This document shows positions 1 to 9,428 of a DNA stretch of 64,000 nt, piece by piece. Where the stretch lies: contig NZ_JALGBI010000002.1 of assembly GCF_022809125.1 (NCBI RefSeq), positions 319,685 through 383,684 on the forward strand. Reading direction: 5' to 3'. The stretch is from Variovorax terrae (GTDB taxonomy: Bacteria; Pseudomonadota; Gammaproteobacteria; Burkholderiales; Burkholderiaceae_C). The notes below the pieces were generated by a model. It ran no database searches and was not told where the DNA came from. It saw only the letters and a list, made by a program, of their open reading frames with translations. The number at the start of each line of letters is the position of its first letter. Positions within the stretch are counted from its first letter, which is position 1. Position numbers and translations under genes: made by a program.

Positions 1-823
1 CCCGCTGGTCGCGGCCGAACGCGTCACCAAGACCAGTCTGCCACCCACGCTGCTGGACCGCATCGCGCGTGAGCGGTCGACAGCGGCGTCAGACCTGTCG
101 TCGCTCGAGCTGATCAGCTATGGCGGCTCGCCGATGCCCGACGCGGTGTACCGCCGCTGCTGCGATGCGCTTGGCTGTGCGCTGCTGCAGGCCTACGGCT
201 TGACCGAGGGCTCGGGTTTCGTCTGCCATGAGGCGGTGGGCGACAACCCGTCGCCGCAACAAGTTCTCAACACGGTCGGGCGGCCCACGCTGCATACCCA
301 GATCACGCTGGTCGACGGCCAGGGGCAACCGGTGGCTGATGACGCGCCCGGTGAAATCTGGCTGCGCGGCCCGCGCGTACTGGCCTCGTACTGGCGCAAC
401 CCAGAGGCCACGGCCTCGGCGTTCCACGAAGGCTGGTATCGCACCGGCGACCTCGGGAAGCGTGACCGGCAAGGCCGCTTGCAGATTGTCGGGCGCAAGA
501 AGGAAATGATCATCAGCGGTGGCGAAAACGTCTACCCGGCCGAAGTGCAGAACGTGCTGCTGGCCTACCCCGGCGTGACGGAGGCCGCGGTGTTCGGCCT
601 GCCCAGCCAGGCCTGGGGCGAGGAAGTGCGTGCCGTGGTCTATGGCGAAGGCGAGGCCGGCGACCGCTTGCGGGAGGCCGACTTGCTGCAGCACTGCCGC
701 GCGCGCATAGGCGCCTACAAGGTGCCCAAGCAGATTCACATCGCGCGAGAGCCCTTGCCCAAGAACGGGCCCGGCAAGATCGCCACCGCTCAGGTCCGCG
801 CGCAATACCTTTTGAAGGAATGA
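1..823 (+). CDS. AMP-forming acyl-CoA ligase, 3' part
   Basis: This is the C-terminal 273 residues of an AMP-forming acid:CoA ligase. The 5' end is outside the window and the frame enters at base 2. The family adenylates a carboxylic acid with ATP and passes the acyl group to CoA. Visible motifs are YGGSPMP near the edge, QAYGLTEGSG, the hinge segment IVGRKKEMIISGGENVYP, and the C-terminal LPKNGPGKI with the catalytic lysine. It is the first of eight packed plus-strand genes, so its acyl-CoA product is probably handled by the decarboxylase or hydratase downstream. Its acid substrate cannot be predicted from sequence alone. Confidence 0.9.
   Translation, partial: PLVAAERVTKTSLPPTLLDRIARERSTAASDLSSLELISYGGSPMPDAVYRRCCDALGCALLQAYGLTEGSGFVCHEAVGDNPSPQQVLNTVGRPTLHTQITLVDGQGQPVADDAPGEIWLRGPRVLASYWRNPEATASAFHEGWYRTGDLGKRDRQGRLQIVGRKKEMIISGGENVYPAEVQNVLLAYPGVTEAAVFGLPSQAWGEEVRAVVYGEGEAGDRLREADLLQHCRARIGAYKVPKQIHIAREPLPKNGPGKIATAQVRAQYLLKE
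815..819 (+). promoter_or_regulatory. Ribosome binding site that fixes the ubiD-like start
   Basis: AAGGA lies 6 bases before the ATG at 826 but directly abuts the ATG at 820. The spacing favours 826 as the true start of the UbiD-like gene. Confidence 0.7.
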
Positions 824-825
824 CC

Positions 826-2370
826 ATGGCTATTGATTTCAACCGCTTTCGCCTGAGGAGTTTTCTCGACAAGCTGGTGGCGCAGGGCGAATGCGTGGTG
901 CATGACGCGCCGATAGATCTGATCGACGTCGCTGGCCGGCTGGAAGCGGTTCCGCAGGCTGTATGGTTCAAATCAGCGGGCGGTGCCGAACTGGCGGGCA
1001 ATGTGATGGGTTCGCGGCGGCGGCTGGCGTTGGCTTTCGGCGTCGACGAAGCCGACCTGCCCCACGTGCTGCGTGAACGGGGCGGCACCGAGATTCCGCC
1101 CACCGAAGTGAGTTCGGGCGAGGCGCCCGTGCATCAAGTGATCAAACTGGGTGACGAGGCCGACCTCTGCGCGCTGCCGGTGCACCTGCAGCATGAACTC
1201 GACGGCGCGCCCTACATCTCCGCCAGCATCGATTACGCCCGCGACCCGTCGACCGGCGGGACCAACTTGGGTTGCCGGCGCATGATGCTGCGCGGGCGGC
1301 AGGCCGCAGGCGTCGATCTGAACGCGCCCAGCGACCTGCGGGCGATCTACCAGGCGGCGCACAAGCGCGGCGAACGGGTGGAAGTGGCCTATGCGGTCGG
1401 CTCGCACCCGATCGACTTCCTGGCAGCGACCTTTTCTTCGCGTGCTTCAGACGAACTCGGGCTGAATGGTGCCTTGCGCGGCTCGTCTGTGCCGGTGGTC
1501 AGGTGCAAGACCATCGACGTGTGCGTGCCCGCCGACGCCGAGTATGTGCTGGAAGGCTACCTGGACGTCGCCGGGTTCTCCGAGGCGGAAGGCCCCTACG
1601 GCGAATACCTGGGCTACTACGGCCACGTGAAACGCAACCCGGTGTTCCACCTCACGGCCATCACTCACCGCGCCGACGCGGTGTTCCAGACGGTCACCAT
1701 CGGCGGCCCGCAGCTGGGCAGGACCGATACCGCACAGCTGGTGGCTGCCAAAACCGAGTCGACGATCTGGATGTCGCTGTTGCAGGCGGTGCGAGAGCCG
1801 GTGGCGGTGTGCTGCACGGCCTCATGCGGCGGCATGTACAACGTCCGCGTTTCGCTGCGCCAGCGCTACCCGGGCGAGGCGCGCAACGCCATTGCAGCCG
1901 TTTTCGGCTCGGTGGCCGACATCAAGCATGTCTTTGTCGTCGACGAAGACATCGACGTGTTCGACGATGGCCAGATCGACTGGGCGATGGCAACGCGATT
2001 CCAGGCCGACAGGGACATCGTCATCGGCGAAGGTTTTCGTGCGGTGCCAATCGACCCCTCGCTCGAAGGCCGACGCGTGGGCGCCAAGGCCGGTTTCGAC
2101 TGCACCAAGCCGCTGGGAGCTGCCGCCGCGGCCTCTTACACCGTCCCGACGCCGCCCAGGCTGCCGATGTCCGCGCACGCCGGCGTACTGGCCGCCCTGG
2201 CTGCGGGGCCCGCGACTTTCATTGAACTGATGGCCGCGGGGCGCTCACGCGATGGCCGCGACGTGGTGCGGGCGCTCGACCCGCTGTACGCCGCAGGCCG
2301 CATCGGGCGCGCCGACGACGGCCGCTACCAACTACTGACAGAAGGAACTCAGAATGCCATCAACCGCTAA
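826..2370 (+). CDS. UbiD family prenylated-FMN decarboxylase
   Basis: A 514-residue UbiD-type (de)carboxylase, which uses prenylated FMN to remove CO2 from aromatic or unsaturated acids. Seen here: the cofactor-site segment GGTNLGCRR (about residues 145-152) and the catalytic-glutamate motif EAEGPYGEYLGYYG (about 250-263). The last 60 or so residues after the UbiD core (from about 450) resemble a small winged helix and are not a usual UbiD feature. Start 826 was chosen over 820 by ribosome-site spacing. The stop overlaps the next gene by 17 bases, implying coupled translation. UbiX, which makes the cofactor, ends the same operon. Substrate is unknown. Confidence 0.9.
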   Translation: MAIDFNRFRLRSFLDKLVAQGECVVHDAPIDLIDVAGRLEAVPQAVWFKSAGGAELAGNVMGSRRRLALAFGVDEADLPHVLRERGGTEIPPTEVSSGEAPVHQVIKLGDEADLCALPVHLQHELDGAPYISASIDYARDPSTGGTNLGCRRMMLRGRQAAGVDLNAPSDLRAIYQAAHKRGERVEVAYAVGSHPIDFLAATFSSRASDELGLNGALRGSSVPVVRCKTIDVCVPADAEYVLEGYLDVAGFSEAEGPYGEYLGYYGHVKRNPVFHLTAITHRADAVFQTVTIGGPQLGRTDTAQLVAAKTESTIWMSLLQAVREPVAVCCTASCGGMYNVRVSLRQRYPGEARNAIAAVFGSVADIKHVFVVDEDIDVFDDGQIDWAMATRFQADRDIVIGEGFRAVPIDPSLEGRRVGAKAGFDCTKPLGAAAAASYTVPTPPRLPMSAHAGVLAALAAGPATFIELMAAGRSRDGRDVVRALDPLYAAGRIGRADDGRYQLLTEGTQNAINR

Positions 2371-3217
2371 CACCTCCGTCGTGCTCGATGCAGACGGCCA
2401 ACCCTCCGGTTTTCTCGAACTGGTGGATGAATTCCGCACCATCAAACAGGAAACAACCGAGGATGGCATCGCCGTCATCACGCTGGCGCGCCCGGACAAG
2501 CTCAATGCTTTCGACGAACGCATGATCCGCGAGCTGCGCACGGTGGTATGGAAAGCCAACTTCGACGACCGCATCCGGCTGCTGGTGATCACTGGCGAGG
2601 GCCGTGCGTTCTGTGCCGGCCGCGATATCGCCGGCCTGGACTATGAAAACAACCTCAAGACCGCGCAGTACCGGGCCTATGTGCGCGCCAACCACGAGCT
2701 GTTCGACGACATCGAGGCGATCGAAAAGCCGGTGATCGCAGCCATCAACGGCATTTGCGCCGGCGGTGGTGTCGAGATGGCGATCGCCTGCGACTTCCGC
2801 ATGGCCTCGCGCAATGCCAGCTTCCTGCTACCGGAGAACCAGCTCGGTGTGATTCCTGCATCGGGTGCCTGCTCGCGCATGATCCAGATGATCGGCATCG
2901 GCCGGCTCAAGGAAATGATCATCGCCGTCGAGTCCATCGACGCGCACACCTCGCATGCCTGGGGCTTGGTCAACCGCGTGTTCGAGCCCGAAGCACTGAT
3001 GCCGGAAACCATGGCGTTCGCGCGCAAGCTGCTGGGCAAGGCGCCGCAGGCCATGGGCATGGCCAAGCACATCATCAACATGTGCCAGAACGTCGACACC
3101 GAAACGGGGCGCTTGCTGGAACGCCTTGGTCAATCCGTGCTGATCCGAACCGAGGACAACAAGGAGGGAATGACCTCCTTCCTCGGAAAGCGCGCGCCCC
3201 ACTTCCGCGGGGTTTGA
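2354..3217 (+). CDS. Enoyl-CoA hydratase/isomerase family protein
   Basis: A 287-residue crotonase-fold protein acting on CoA thioesters (hydration, isomerisation or hydrolysis). Visible signatures are ARPDKLNAFD, the oxyanion-hole region GRAFCAGRDI, and NGICAGGGVEMAIACDFR followed by LPENQLGVIP. The N-terminal 35 or so residues precede the crotonase core. AAGGA at 2342-2346 sits 7 bases before the ATG. Its place after a CoA ligase and a UbiD decarboxylase suggests it processes an acyl-CoA intermediate of the same pathway. The exact reaction within the crotonase superfamily cannot be read from these motifs. Confidence 0.9.
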   Translation: MPSTANTSVVLDADGQPSGFLELVDEFRTIKQETTEDGIAVITLARPDKLNAFDERMIRELRTVVWKANFDDRIRLLVITGEGRAFCAGRDIAGLDYENNLKTAQYRAYVRANHELFDDIEAIEKPVIAAINGICAGGGVEMAIACDFRMASRNASFLLPENQLGVIPASGACSRMIQMIGIGRLKEMIIAVESIDAHTSHAWGLVNRVFEPEALMPETMAFARKLLGKAPQAMGMAKHIINMCQNVDTETGRLLERLGQSVLIRTEDNKEGMTSFLGKRAPHFRGV

Positions 3218-3220
3218 GCC

Positions 3221-4357
3221 ATGGCGTCCGCCTGCAAAATCATGGCCGCTGTCGTTGCGCTCGCGTCGGCTTCGGCTGGCGCGCAAACCAGCGTGCCGGA
3301 GTGGAAGATCGGCGTCATCGCACCCACCACCGGCCTCATCGCGACCATCGGCACGCGCCAGCTCGCTTCGCTGCAATGGTGGGAGCGCGAAGTCAACGCG
3401 CGCAACGGCATCAAGGGCCGCCGCGTGGTGATCAGGCATTGCAATGACGAGGCCAACCCCGAGAAAGCCGTCACCTGCGCGCGTGACCTGCTGGCGCAAG
3501 GCGTGGTGCTGCTGCTCAACGCCTCGGTGACCGGACCGATCCGCGCGACCATGCCATTGGTCAAGAACGGCCCGGTGATGCTGACGCCGTCGCCCAACAT
3601 CCTGCCAGAGGCCTCCAGCTACGTGTTCCAGACCAGTCCGTCGGACGCCGACCTCGTGCTCGCGGTGGCTGAATACGCCAAAGCCAACGGCGTCAACCGG
3701 CTGGGCATGGTGGCCGCTACCGATGCCAGCGGGGAGGTCGGTGTCGCCAGCGCCGCGGCGGTTTTCCCGAGGCTGGGCATCCAGTACAGCCTGGCGCGCA
3801 TCGACCTGCGCGCCACCGATGCGACCACCCAGCTTTCGCGTGTATCCGGCTCCGACGTGCCCCTGCTCTACTCGACCTACACCGGTGGCGGCGCGGTCAC
3901 GGTGGTGAAGGGTTACGCCAACCTCGGCCTCGCGCAGCCGCTGGTGGTGAGCTACGCCAATATCTCCGATCCCTTTGTCGCGCTGATCAGGAGCGACCTG
4001 CCCAAGCGGCTGCTCGGCACGGCCCTGCGCGGCGTTGCGCCCGAGCTGCTCAGCGATGCCGGTGAGCGCGAGCGTACCGCCTACTTCACCAAAAGCTACG
4101 AGCAATGGCGTGGCGAGCGCGCCGACATGCTGAACCTGCTGGCGCTGGGCATGGCGGACGCGGCCGAATCCATCCTCACCCATGTCACGGATCCGGCCAA
4201 CGCCGATGCGGTGAAAAAGTACCTGGAGACCACACCGATCAAGAGCTTTCAGACCATCCGTTTCTCGCCGCAAAGCCATGTCGGCATGAATGCCGGTGAT
4301 GTGGCGATCGTCGAATATCGCGGCAACCGCTGGACCCGCGCGGACCCGATCCGATGA
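3221..4357 (+). CDS. ABC transporter substrate-binding protein (branched-chain type), copy 1
   Basis: A 378-residue periplasmic binding protein of the Leu/Ile/Val type (type I fold). It has an N-terminal signal peptide with a probable cleavage after AGA near residue 22, then a mature start WKIGVIAPTTG. It begins 3 bases after the hydratase stop, and its own stop overlaps the permease start. Placement between catabolic enzymes and transporter subunits argues for import of the pathway's acid substrate rather than amino acids. A close paralogue lies at 9429-10565, about 70% identical by eye. Confidence 0.9.
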   Translation: MASACKIMAAVVALASASAGAQTSVPEWKIGVIAPTTGLIATIGTRQLASLQWWEREVNARNGIKGRRVVIRHCNDEANPEKAVTCARDLLAQGVVLLLNASVTGPIRATMPLVKNGPVMLTPSPNILPEASSYVFQTSPSDADLVLAVAEYAKANGVNRLGMVAATDASGEVGVASAAAVFPRLGIQYSLARIDLRATDATTQLSRVSGSDVPLLYSTYTGGGAVTVVKGYANLGLAQPLVVSYANISDPFVALIRSDLPKRLLGTALRGVAPELLSDAGERERTAYFTKSYEQWRGERADMLNLLALGMADAAESILTHVTDPANADAVKKYLETTPIKSFQTIRFSPQSHVGMNAGDVAIVEYRGNRWTRADPIR

Positions 4358-5220
4358 ATCTCTTTACCCAGTCGATCATCAGCGGGCTGATGGCAGGCGC
4401 CGTGTACGCCTTGCTGGCGGTCGGCCTCATCATCACCTTCCGCACCTCGCGCATCCTCAACCTGGCCTATGGCGAGACTTATGCGATCACCGGCCTCACC
4501 GTTGCCCTGCTCATGAACGCCGGCGTGCCGCTATGGCTGGCCATCGCCGTGGCGCTGGCACTGGCGGTTGCATTCTCCGTGGCGCTGGACCGCTTCGTGC
4601 TGCAGCCGCGCAGCCACTGGCCCATACCGATGCTGATCCTCGTCACGCTGGGCGTGGCCTTTGTCAGCCGTGGCGTGCTGCTGGTGCTGGCCGGCATCGA
4701 TCCGCTGTCTTTTCCTCGTCTGGTCGCCGGTAAGCCGCTGCGATGGTTCGGCGGCGCGCTGCCTCCGCAAGGGCTGCTGCTGATCATCGCCGGCATTGCC
4801 GCGGCCTACGCCGCCACAGTGTTCCTGGCGACCACTCGCCTGGGCAAGCAATTGCGCGCCTGTGCCGCCAACCCGGATGCCGCGCAGTTGCTGGGCGTGA
4901 ACGTCGGCCGGGCGCGGGCGATTGCGTTCGGCATCGCCGGGCTGCTCGGTGGCCTGGCCGCGGTGCTGCTAGTGCCGCTCACCTCAGTGGATTTCCAGGC
5001 CGGGCTCGCGATGACGCTGCGTGGCTTCATTGCCGCGGCTCTCGCCGGCATGGTGCCTGCGCGCGGTGTTCCCGCCGGGTTGTGCCTGGGCCTGTTCGAA
5101 TCGTTCGTCAGCACTTATGTCGATGCGTTGGCGCAGGACCCGATCGTCTTCTTGGTGCTGATCGTCATCGCGTTGTGGCAAAGCCGGCGGATTCGCCACG
5201 GCGGAGGAGTACGGGCATGA
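4354..5220 (+). CDS. Branched-chain-type ABC transporter permease (LivH-like)
   Basis: A 288-residue inner-membrane permease of the LivH family. The N-terminus contains the typical GAVYALLAVGLIITF helix followed by LNLAYGE, and about eight hydrophobic segments are visible. Its ATG overlaps the binding-protein stop, and its stop overlaps the next start (ATGA). It would form the transmembrane channel together with the LivM half of the downstream fusion protein. Confidence 0.92.
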   Translation: MNLFTQSIISGLMAGAVYALLAVGLIITFRTSRILNLAYGETYAITGLTVALLMNAGVPLWLAIAVALALAVAFSVALDRFVLQPRSHWPIPMLILVTLGVAFVSRGVLLVLAGIDPLSFPRLVAGKPLRWFGGALPPQGLLLIIAGIAAAYAATVFLATTRLGKQLRACAANPDAAQLLGVNVGRARAIAFGIAGLLGGLAAVLLVPLTSVDFQAGLAMTLRGFIAAALAGMVPARGVPAGLCLGLFESFVSTYVDALAQDPIVFLVLIVIALWQSRRIRHGGGVRA

Positions 5221-6934
5221 GCGGCCGGCTTTTCGTGCGAGTCCTCGTGACCGGTCTCGTTGCCGTGCTTTGCGCGGCCAGCCCCTATTTCGGCTTGCCG
5301 GCCTGGACGCCCTCGCTGGCCACGGTGGTAGCCTTGCTCAGCGTGTCGTTGATGGGCCTGAATCTGATCTTCGGTAACACAGGCATGCTGGCATTCGGCC
5401 AGGCGGCGTTCGTGGCGCTGCCCGGCTACCTGGCGGGCATGCTGTCTCTACACCTGCATGTGCCGACGCTGGCCGCCATTGCCTTGGCGTTGATCGCGAC
5501 CGTCATCGTCGCCAACCTGGTAGGACGGATCTTTATCCGATTGCCCGGCATCTTTTTTGCCGTGGGCACGCTGGGTTTCGCCTTTGTGGTGGAAGGTCTG
5601 GCTCGTGCCTTTCCTTCGGTGACCGGCGGCGCCTCAGGCCTGGTGTTCAGCGAAGGGACGCAGCTGTCCGGCGATGCGTGGTATGCACTGGCGCTGGGCA
5701 CTCTTGCGCTCGCCCTGGCCTCGTATCTTGGTCTGGTGCGGCATCGCTATGCTCGCACGCTGCGTGTCGTGCATCACGACGAGCTTGCCGCCGCGGTCGT
5801 CGGTATCGACGTTGCCCGGGTCAAGTCGCGTGCGTTTACGCTGGGCTGCGCCTACTCGGCGCTGGGCGGTGTGCTGTTGGCCTATTTTGTCGGCGTGGTG
5901 GTGCCCGAGAACTCGGGCGTGAACCGCTCGCTTGAGATGGTCGGCATGGTGATGCTGGGCGGCCCCGGGCGCGTGCTTGGGCCCCTGCTTGGTGCTGGGC
6001 TGGTGCAATGGATGTTCACCGTCGCAGGCTTTGCGAAGCAGTACGAAGTGCTGCTCTACGGTGTGGCTTTTCTTGGCACGGTGCTCTTCGCACGCGAAGG
6101 ATTGGGTGGCCTGCTGCAGGCGGTGTGGCATCGCATCGGCTCGGCCGGCAAGCTGCCCCCGCAAGTGGTGGACCGCAGCAGCGAGCCTGCCATGCCCTTG
6201 ACCGTCGGCGCGCCCGGCGGTGTTGCCTTGAGAGTCGAAGGCGTGGCCAAACGCTTTGGCGGCGTGCATGCCATCGACGACGTGAGTTTCGAAGTGCAGC
6301 ACGGCGAGGTCTTCGCACTGGTCGGCCCCAATGGCGCTGGCAAGACGACGCTGTTCAACATCATCTCGGGCCTGGAGATGCCCAGTGCCGGCCGGGTCTT
6401 TGTCGAGGGCCAGGACGTCACCTCTGCCCCCGTACACGAGCGTGCCGCCGGCATCGGCCGCTCGTTCCAGGTGGCGCGGCTGGTGCCCGATCTGACCACT
6501 GCTGAGAACGTCATGGCGCGGCTGGACCACATCGCGCCGCACATGCCAGAGGCCGGCAAACGTGCCGCTGCGCTCGCGCTGCTGGGCCGGTTCGGTCTTG
6601 GCGAGCTCGCGAATTCTCGCGCCGCGCAACTGTCGGCGGGACAACGCAAGCTGGTCGATATCGCGCGCGCCGCACTGGGCTCGCCGTCGCTGCTGCTGCT
6701 GGACGAGCCGGCGGTCGGCCTGACCGAAGTCGAGCTGGACCAGTTGGCCGGGTTGCTGGACAAGCTGAAGCAGCAGCGCTGCGGTATCGTGCTGGTCGAG
6801 CACAACATCGGGTTCCTCAGCCGGGTGGCCGCCAGCGGCGTGGTGCTGCATGGTGGCATCGTGATCGCCCGCGGGCCGATCGGGGCCATGTTGCAGGACG
6901 AAGCCGTGCGCAATGCTTACCTTGGGGCGATCGA

Positions 6935-6938
<4 letters not shown>
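5217..6938 (+). CDS. Fused ABC permease (LivM-like) and ATPase (LivG-like)
   Basis: A 573-residue protein joining two subunits that are usually separate. Residues 1 to about 300 are a LivM-type permease with roughly ten hydrophobic segments and GNTGMLAFGQAAF. After a linker, residues about 335-573 are a LivG-type ATPase with Walker A GPNGAGKTT, signature LSAGQRKLVDIARA and Walker B LLLLDEPAVGL. The start at 5217 overlaps the previous stop, and the reading frame is open through the junction. Its neighbours complete the importer: LivH before and LivF after. Fusions of this type are known in the family, though less common than separate genes. Confidence 0.92.
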
Positions 6939-7593
<655 letters not shown>

Positions 7594-7597
<4 letters not shown>

Positions 7598-8181
7598 CTA
7601 GACCACATCGGCTCATTGTCGGTCTCAGCGGCGCCTCGGGCGCCATCATGGGCGTGCGCGTGCTGCAGCTGCTGCGCGAAGCGGGTGTCGAAACGCACCT
7701 GGTCATCAGCCGTGGCGCGCAGATCACCCTGGCATACGAAACCGACTGGAAGGTGCCCGACGTGCAGGCGTTGGCGAGCGTACGCTACAGGCAGGACGAC
7801 ATTGCCGCGGCGATTTCCAGCGGCTCATTCCACACCGACGGCATGATCGTCGTGCCCTGCTCGATGCGCACCCTGGCCGAAGTGGCGACAGGCACTACCA
7901 GCTCGCTGCTCACACGTGCGGCCGACGTGGTGCTCAAGGAGCGGCGGCGGCTGGTGCTGATGGTGCGCGAAACACCACTGCATCTGGGGTATCTGCGAAA
8001 CATGACGGCCGTAACGGAAATGGGCGCGATCGTCTACCCGCCGGTGCCGGCGTTCTATGGCAAGCCGCAAAACCTCGAAGACCTGGTTGACCATAGCCTG
8101 GGCCGTGCGCTCGACCTGTTCGGCATCACGCTGCCCGGTGTGAAACGCTGGGGCGTGGATGCCGGACCGGGGACGGCATGA
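7594..8181 (+). CDS. ubiX: UbiX-type flavin prenyltransferase
   Basis: A 195-residue flavin prenyltransferase of the UbiX/Pad1 family, which adds a dimethylallyl group to FMN to make the cofactor of UbiD enzymes. Visible are the N-terminal flavin motif GLSGASGAIMGVRVL, the PCSMRTLAEVATG segment and the conserved C-terminal part RETPLHLGYLRNM. The start overlaps the LivF stop, so it closes the operon. Co-transcription with a UbiD-like gene suggests a dedicated cofactor supply. It may be separate from a housekeeping ubiX elsewhere, but that is inference. Confidence 0.92.
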
Positions 8182-8189
8182 CGGCGATT

Positions 8190-9281
8190 TCAAGCCGGCA
8201 TGTGGCTCGGCACGCTTTGCCCGAAAGCGCCCAGGCGCTTGCCATCAGGTGCGAACAACGGGGCCACGACTCGCCGCTGGCGGCAACGCTTCCCATCCTT
8301 GGACAGTAGCGCGATCTCGCCGGTCCAACTGCCAAATTCCAGCGCCGAATCGATGATGCGGGCGGCCAGGCCAGAGTCGCCGTGCAGCATGGCGGGCGTT
8401 CGCCCGACCATTTCTTCCTTGGAAAAGCCGAGCAGTTGCTCGGACTGGGTGTTCCAACCCACGATCCGGTTGTGCATGTCCGTCACCAGCACCGGGTGCG
8501 GGATCTGCTCAACGATGAAAACGTAGTCCTCAATGCGAAACACTGGCCCGGCCGGTGCAGCGGTTTCGCGCAGGATGGACTCGTAGGCCGATACCAACTG
8601 AGCCGAAGGCCGTACATCGAGTTCGCGGTCCAGGTCGGCCGCCAGCCGGTTGAAGTGCGTCACCACCATCTGCTTGAGGCCCTGGCGGGCATAGGTTTCC
8701 ATGATGCGGCAGTGCGCGCGCTCGTCGAAAGGATCGACTTTCAGTAGTGAGCGGCTGATGCGCAGCATCTCGTCACCATCCAGCGCCCCGGGCCCAGCCG
8801 ACAACAGCGCACCAATGCTCCGCTGGGCGGCCCGCCGCACACGCTCGCGCTCCGTCATCAACCAACTGTCGAATTCTTCCTGATCCAGCTCCATGCCTGG
8901 AAGGAAGTCGCCCTGGTACAGCCGGTCGGCTGCCAGCGAGGCTTCGCTCGACCGGTCCTCGGCCAGACGCAACACTTCACTGGCGTCCACGGTGATGGTG
9001 CCTTTGGTGATCCAGACCAGTTGGCCGCTGCTGCGCACCACCTGCGGCCCGAGGCAGCGCTTGAGGTCGTACAGCGCCTGGCTGAGGCTGTGGCGCGCCC
9101 TCGTCTCGTCGTCGGCGCCCCAGAAAGTCGTCGCCAGCACGTCGCGGCCACAGATGTTATTGGGTTGCATCGAGAGATAGGCGAGCAAGGCCGACTGCTT
9201 GCGGGTCGAGAGAGTCAGCGGCATTCCCTTGGAGTCGAAGACCGCGAAACGACCCAGCGTGACGAGGTGGTACAGGTTCAT
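8190..9281 (-). CDS. BTAD-domain transcriptional regulator with C-terminal PAS sensor
   Basis: A 363-residue predicted one-component regulator. Residues 1 to about 95 look like an OmpR-type winged helix (start MNLYHLVTLGRFAVFD). About 100-245 form an all-helical bacterial transcriptional activator (BTAD) domain. About 250-355 form a PAS domain with the typical IVGWNTQSEQLLGFSKEEMVG. It faces the catabolic operon tail-to-tail with 8 bases between, and diverges from the second binding protein. It probably senses a pathway ligand or redox state through the PAS domain and controls the flanking genes. Confidence 0.85.
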   Translation of the reverse strand: MNLYHLVTLGRFAVFDSKGMPLTLSTRKQSALLAYLSMQPNNICGRDVLATTFWGADDETRARHSLSQALYDLKRCLGPQVVRSSGQLVWITKGTITVDASEVLRLAEDRSSEASLAADRLYQGDFLPGMELDQEEFDSWLMTERERVRRAAQRSIGALLSAGPGALDGDEMLRISRSLLKVDPFDERAHCRIMETYARQGLKQMVVTHFNRLAADLDRELDVRPSAQLVSAYESILRETAAPAGPVFRIEDYVFIVEQIPHPVLVTDMHNRIVGWNTQSEQLLGFSKEEMVGRTPAMLHGDSGLAARIIDSALEFGSWTGEIALLSKDGKRCRQRRVVAPLFAPDGKRLGAFGQSVPSHMPA

Positions 9282-9359
9282 ATCGGAAGCATTCCATCAA
9301 CTTCTCCCGCAGCTTGCATCAGCGTTTACCCCTCGCGCAAGACAGGTTGCGCATCGTCG

Positions 9360-9376
9360 TTTCCATTCAATGGAAA
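9360..9376. promoter_or_regulatory. 17-bp perfect inverted repeat, candidate operator
   Basis: TTTCCATT-C-AATGGAAA is a perfect 8-bp inverted repeat around one base. It lies between the divergent BTAD-PAS regulator and the second binding-protein gene. Thirteen of its bases recur inverted at 25329-25341, upstream of the TetR gene. Confidence 0.5.
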
Positions 9377-9428
9377 ATGCCGAGCGCGCTTTCGACGGTA
9401 TGCCCAGAATCACTTCAGGAGACACAGC

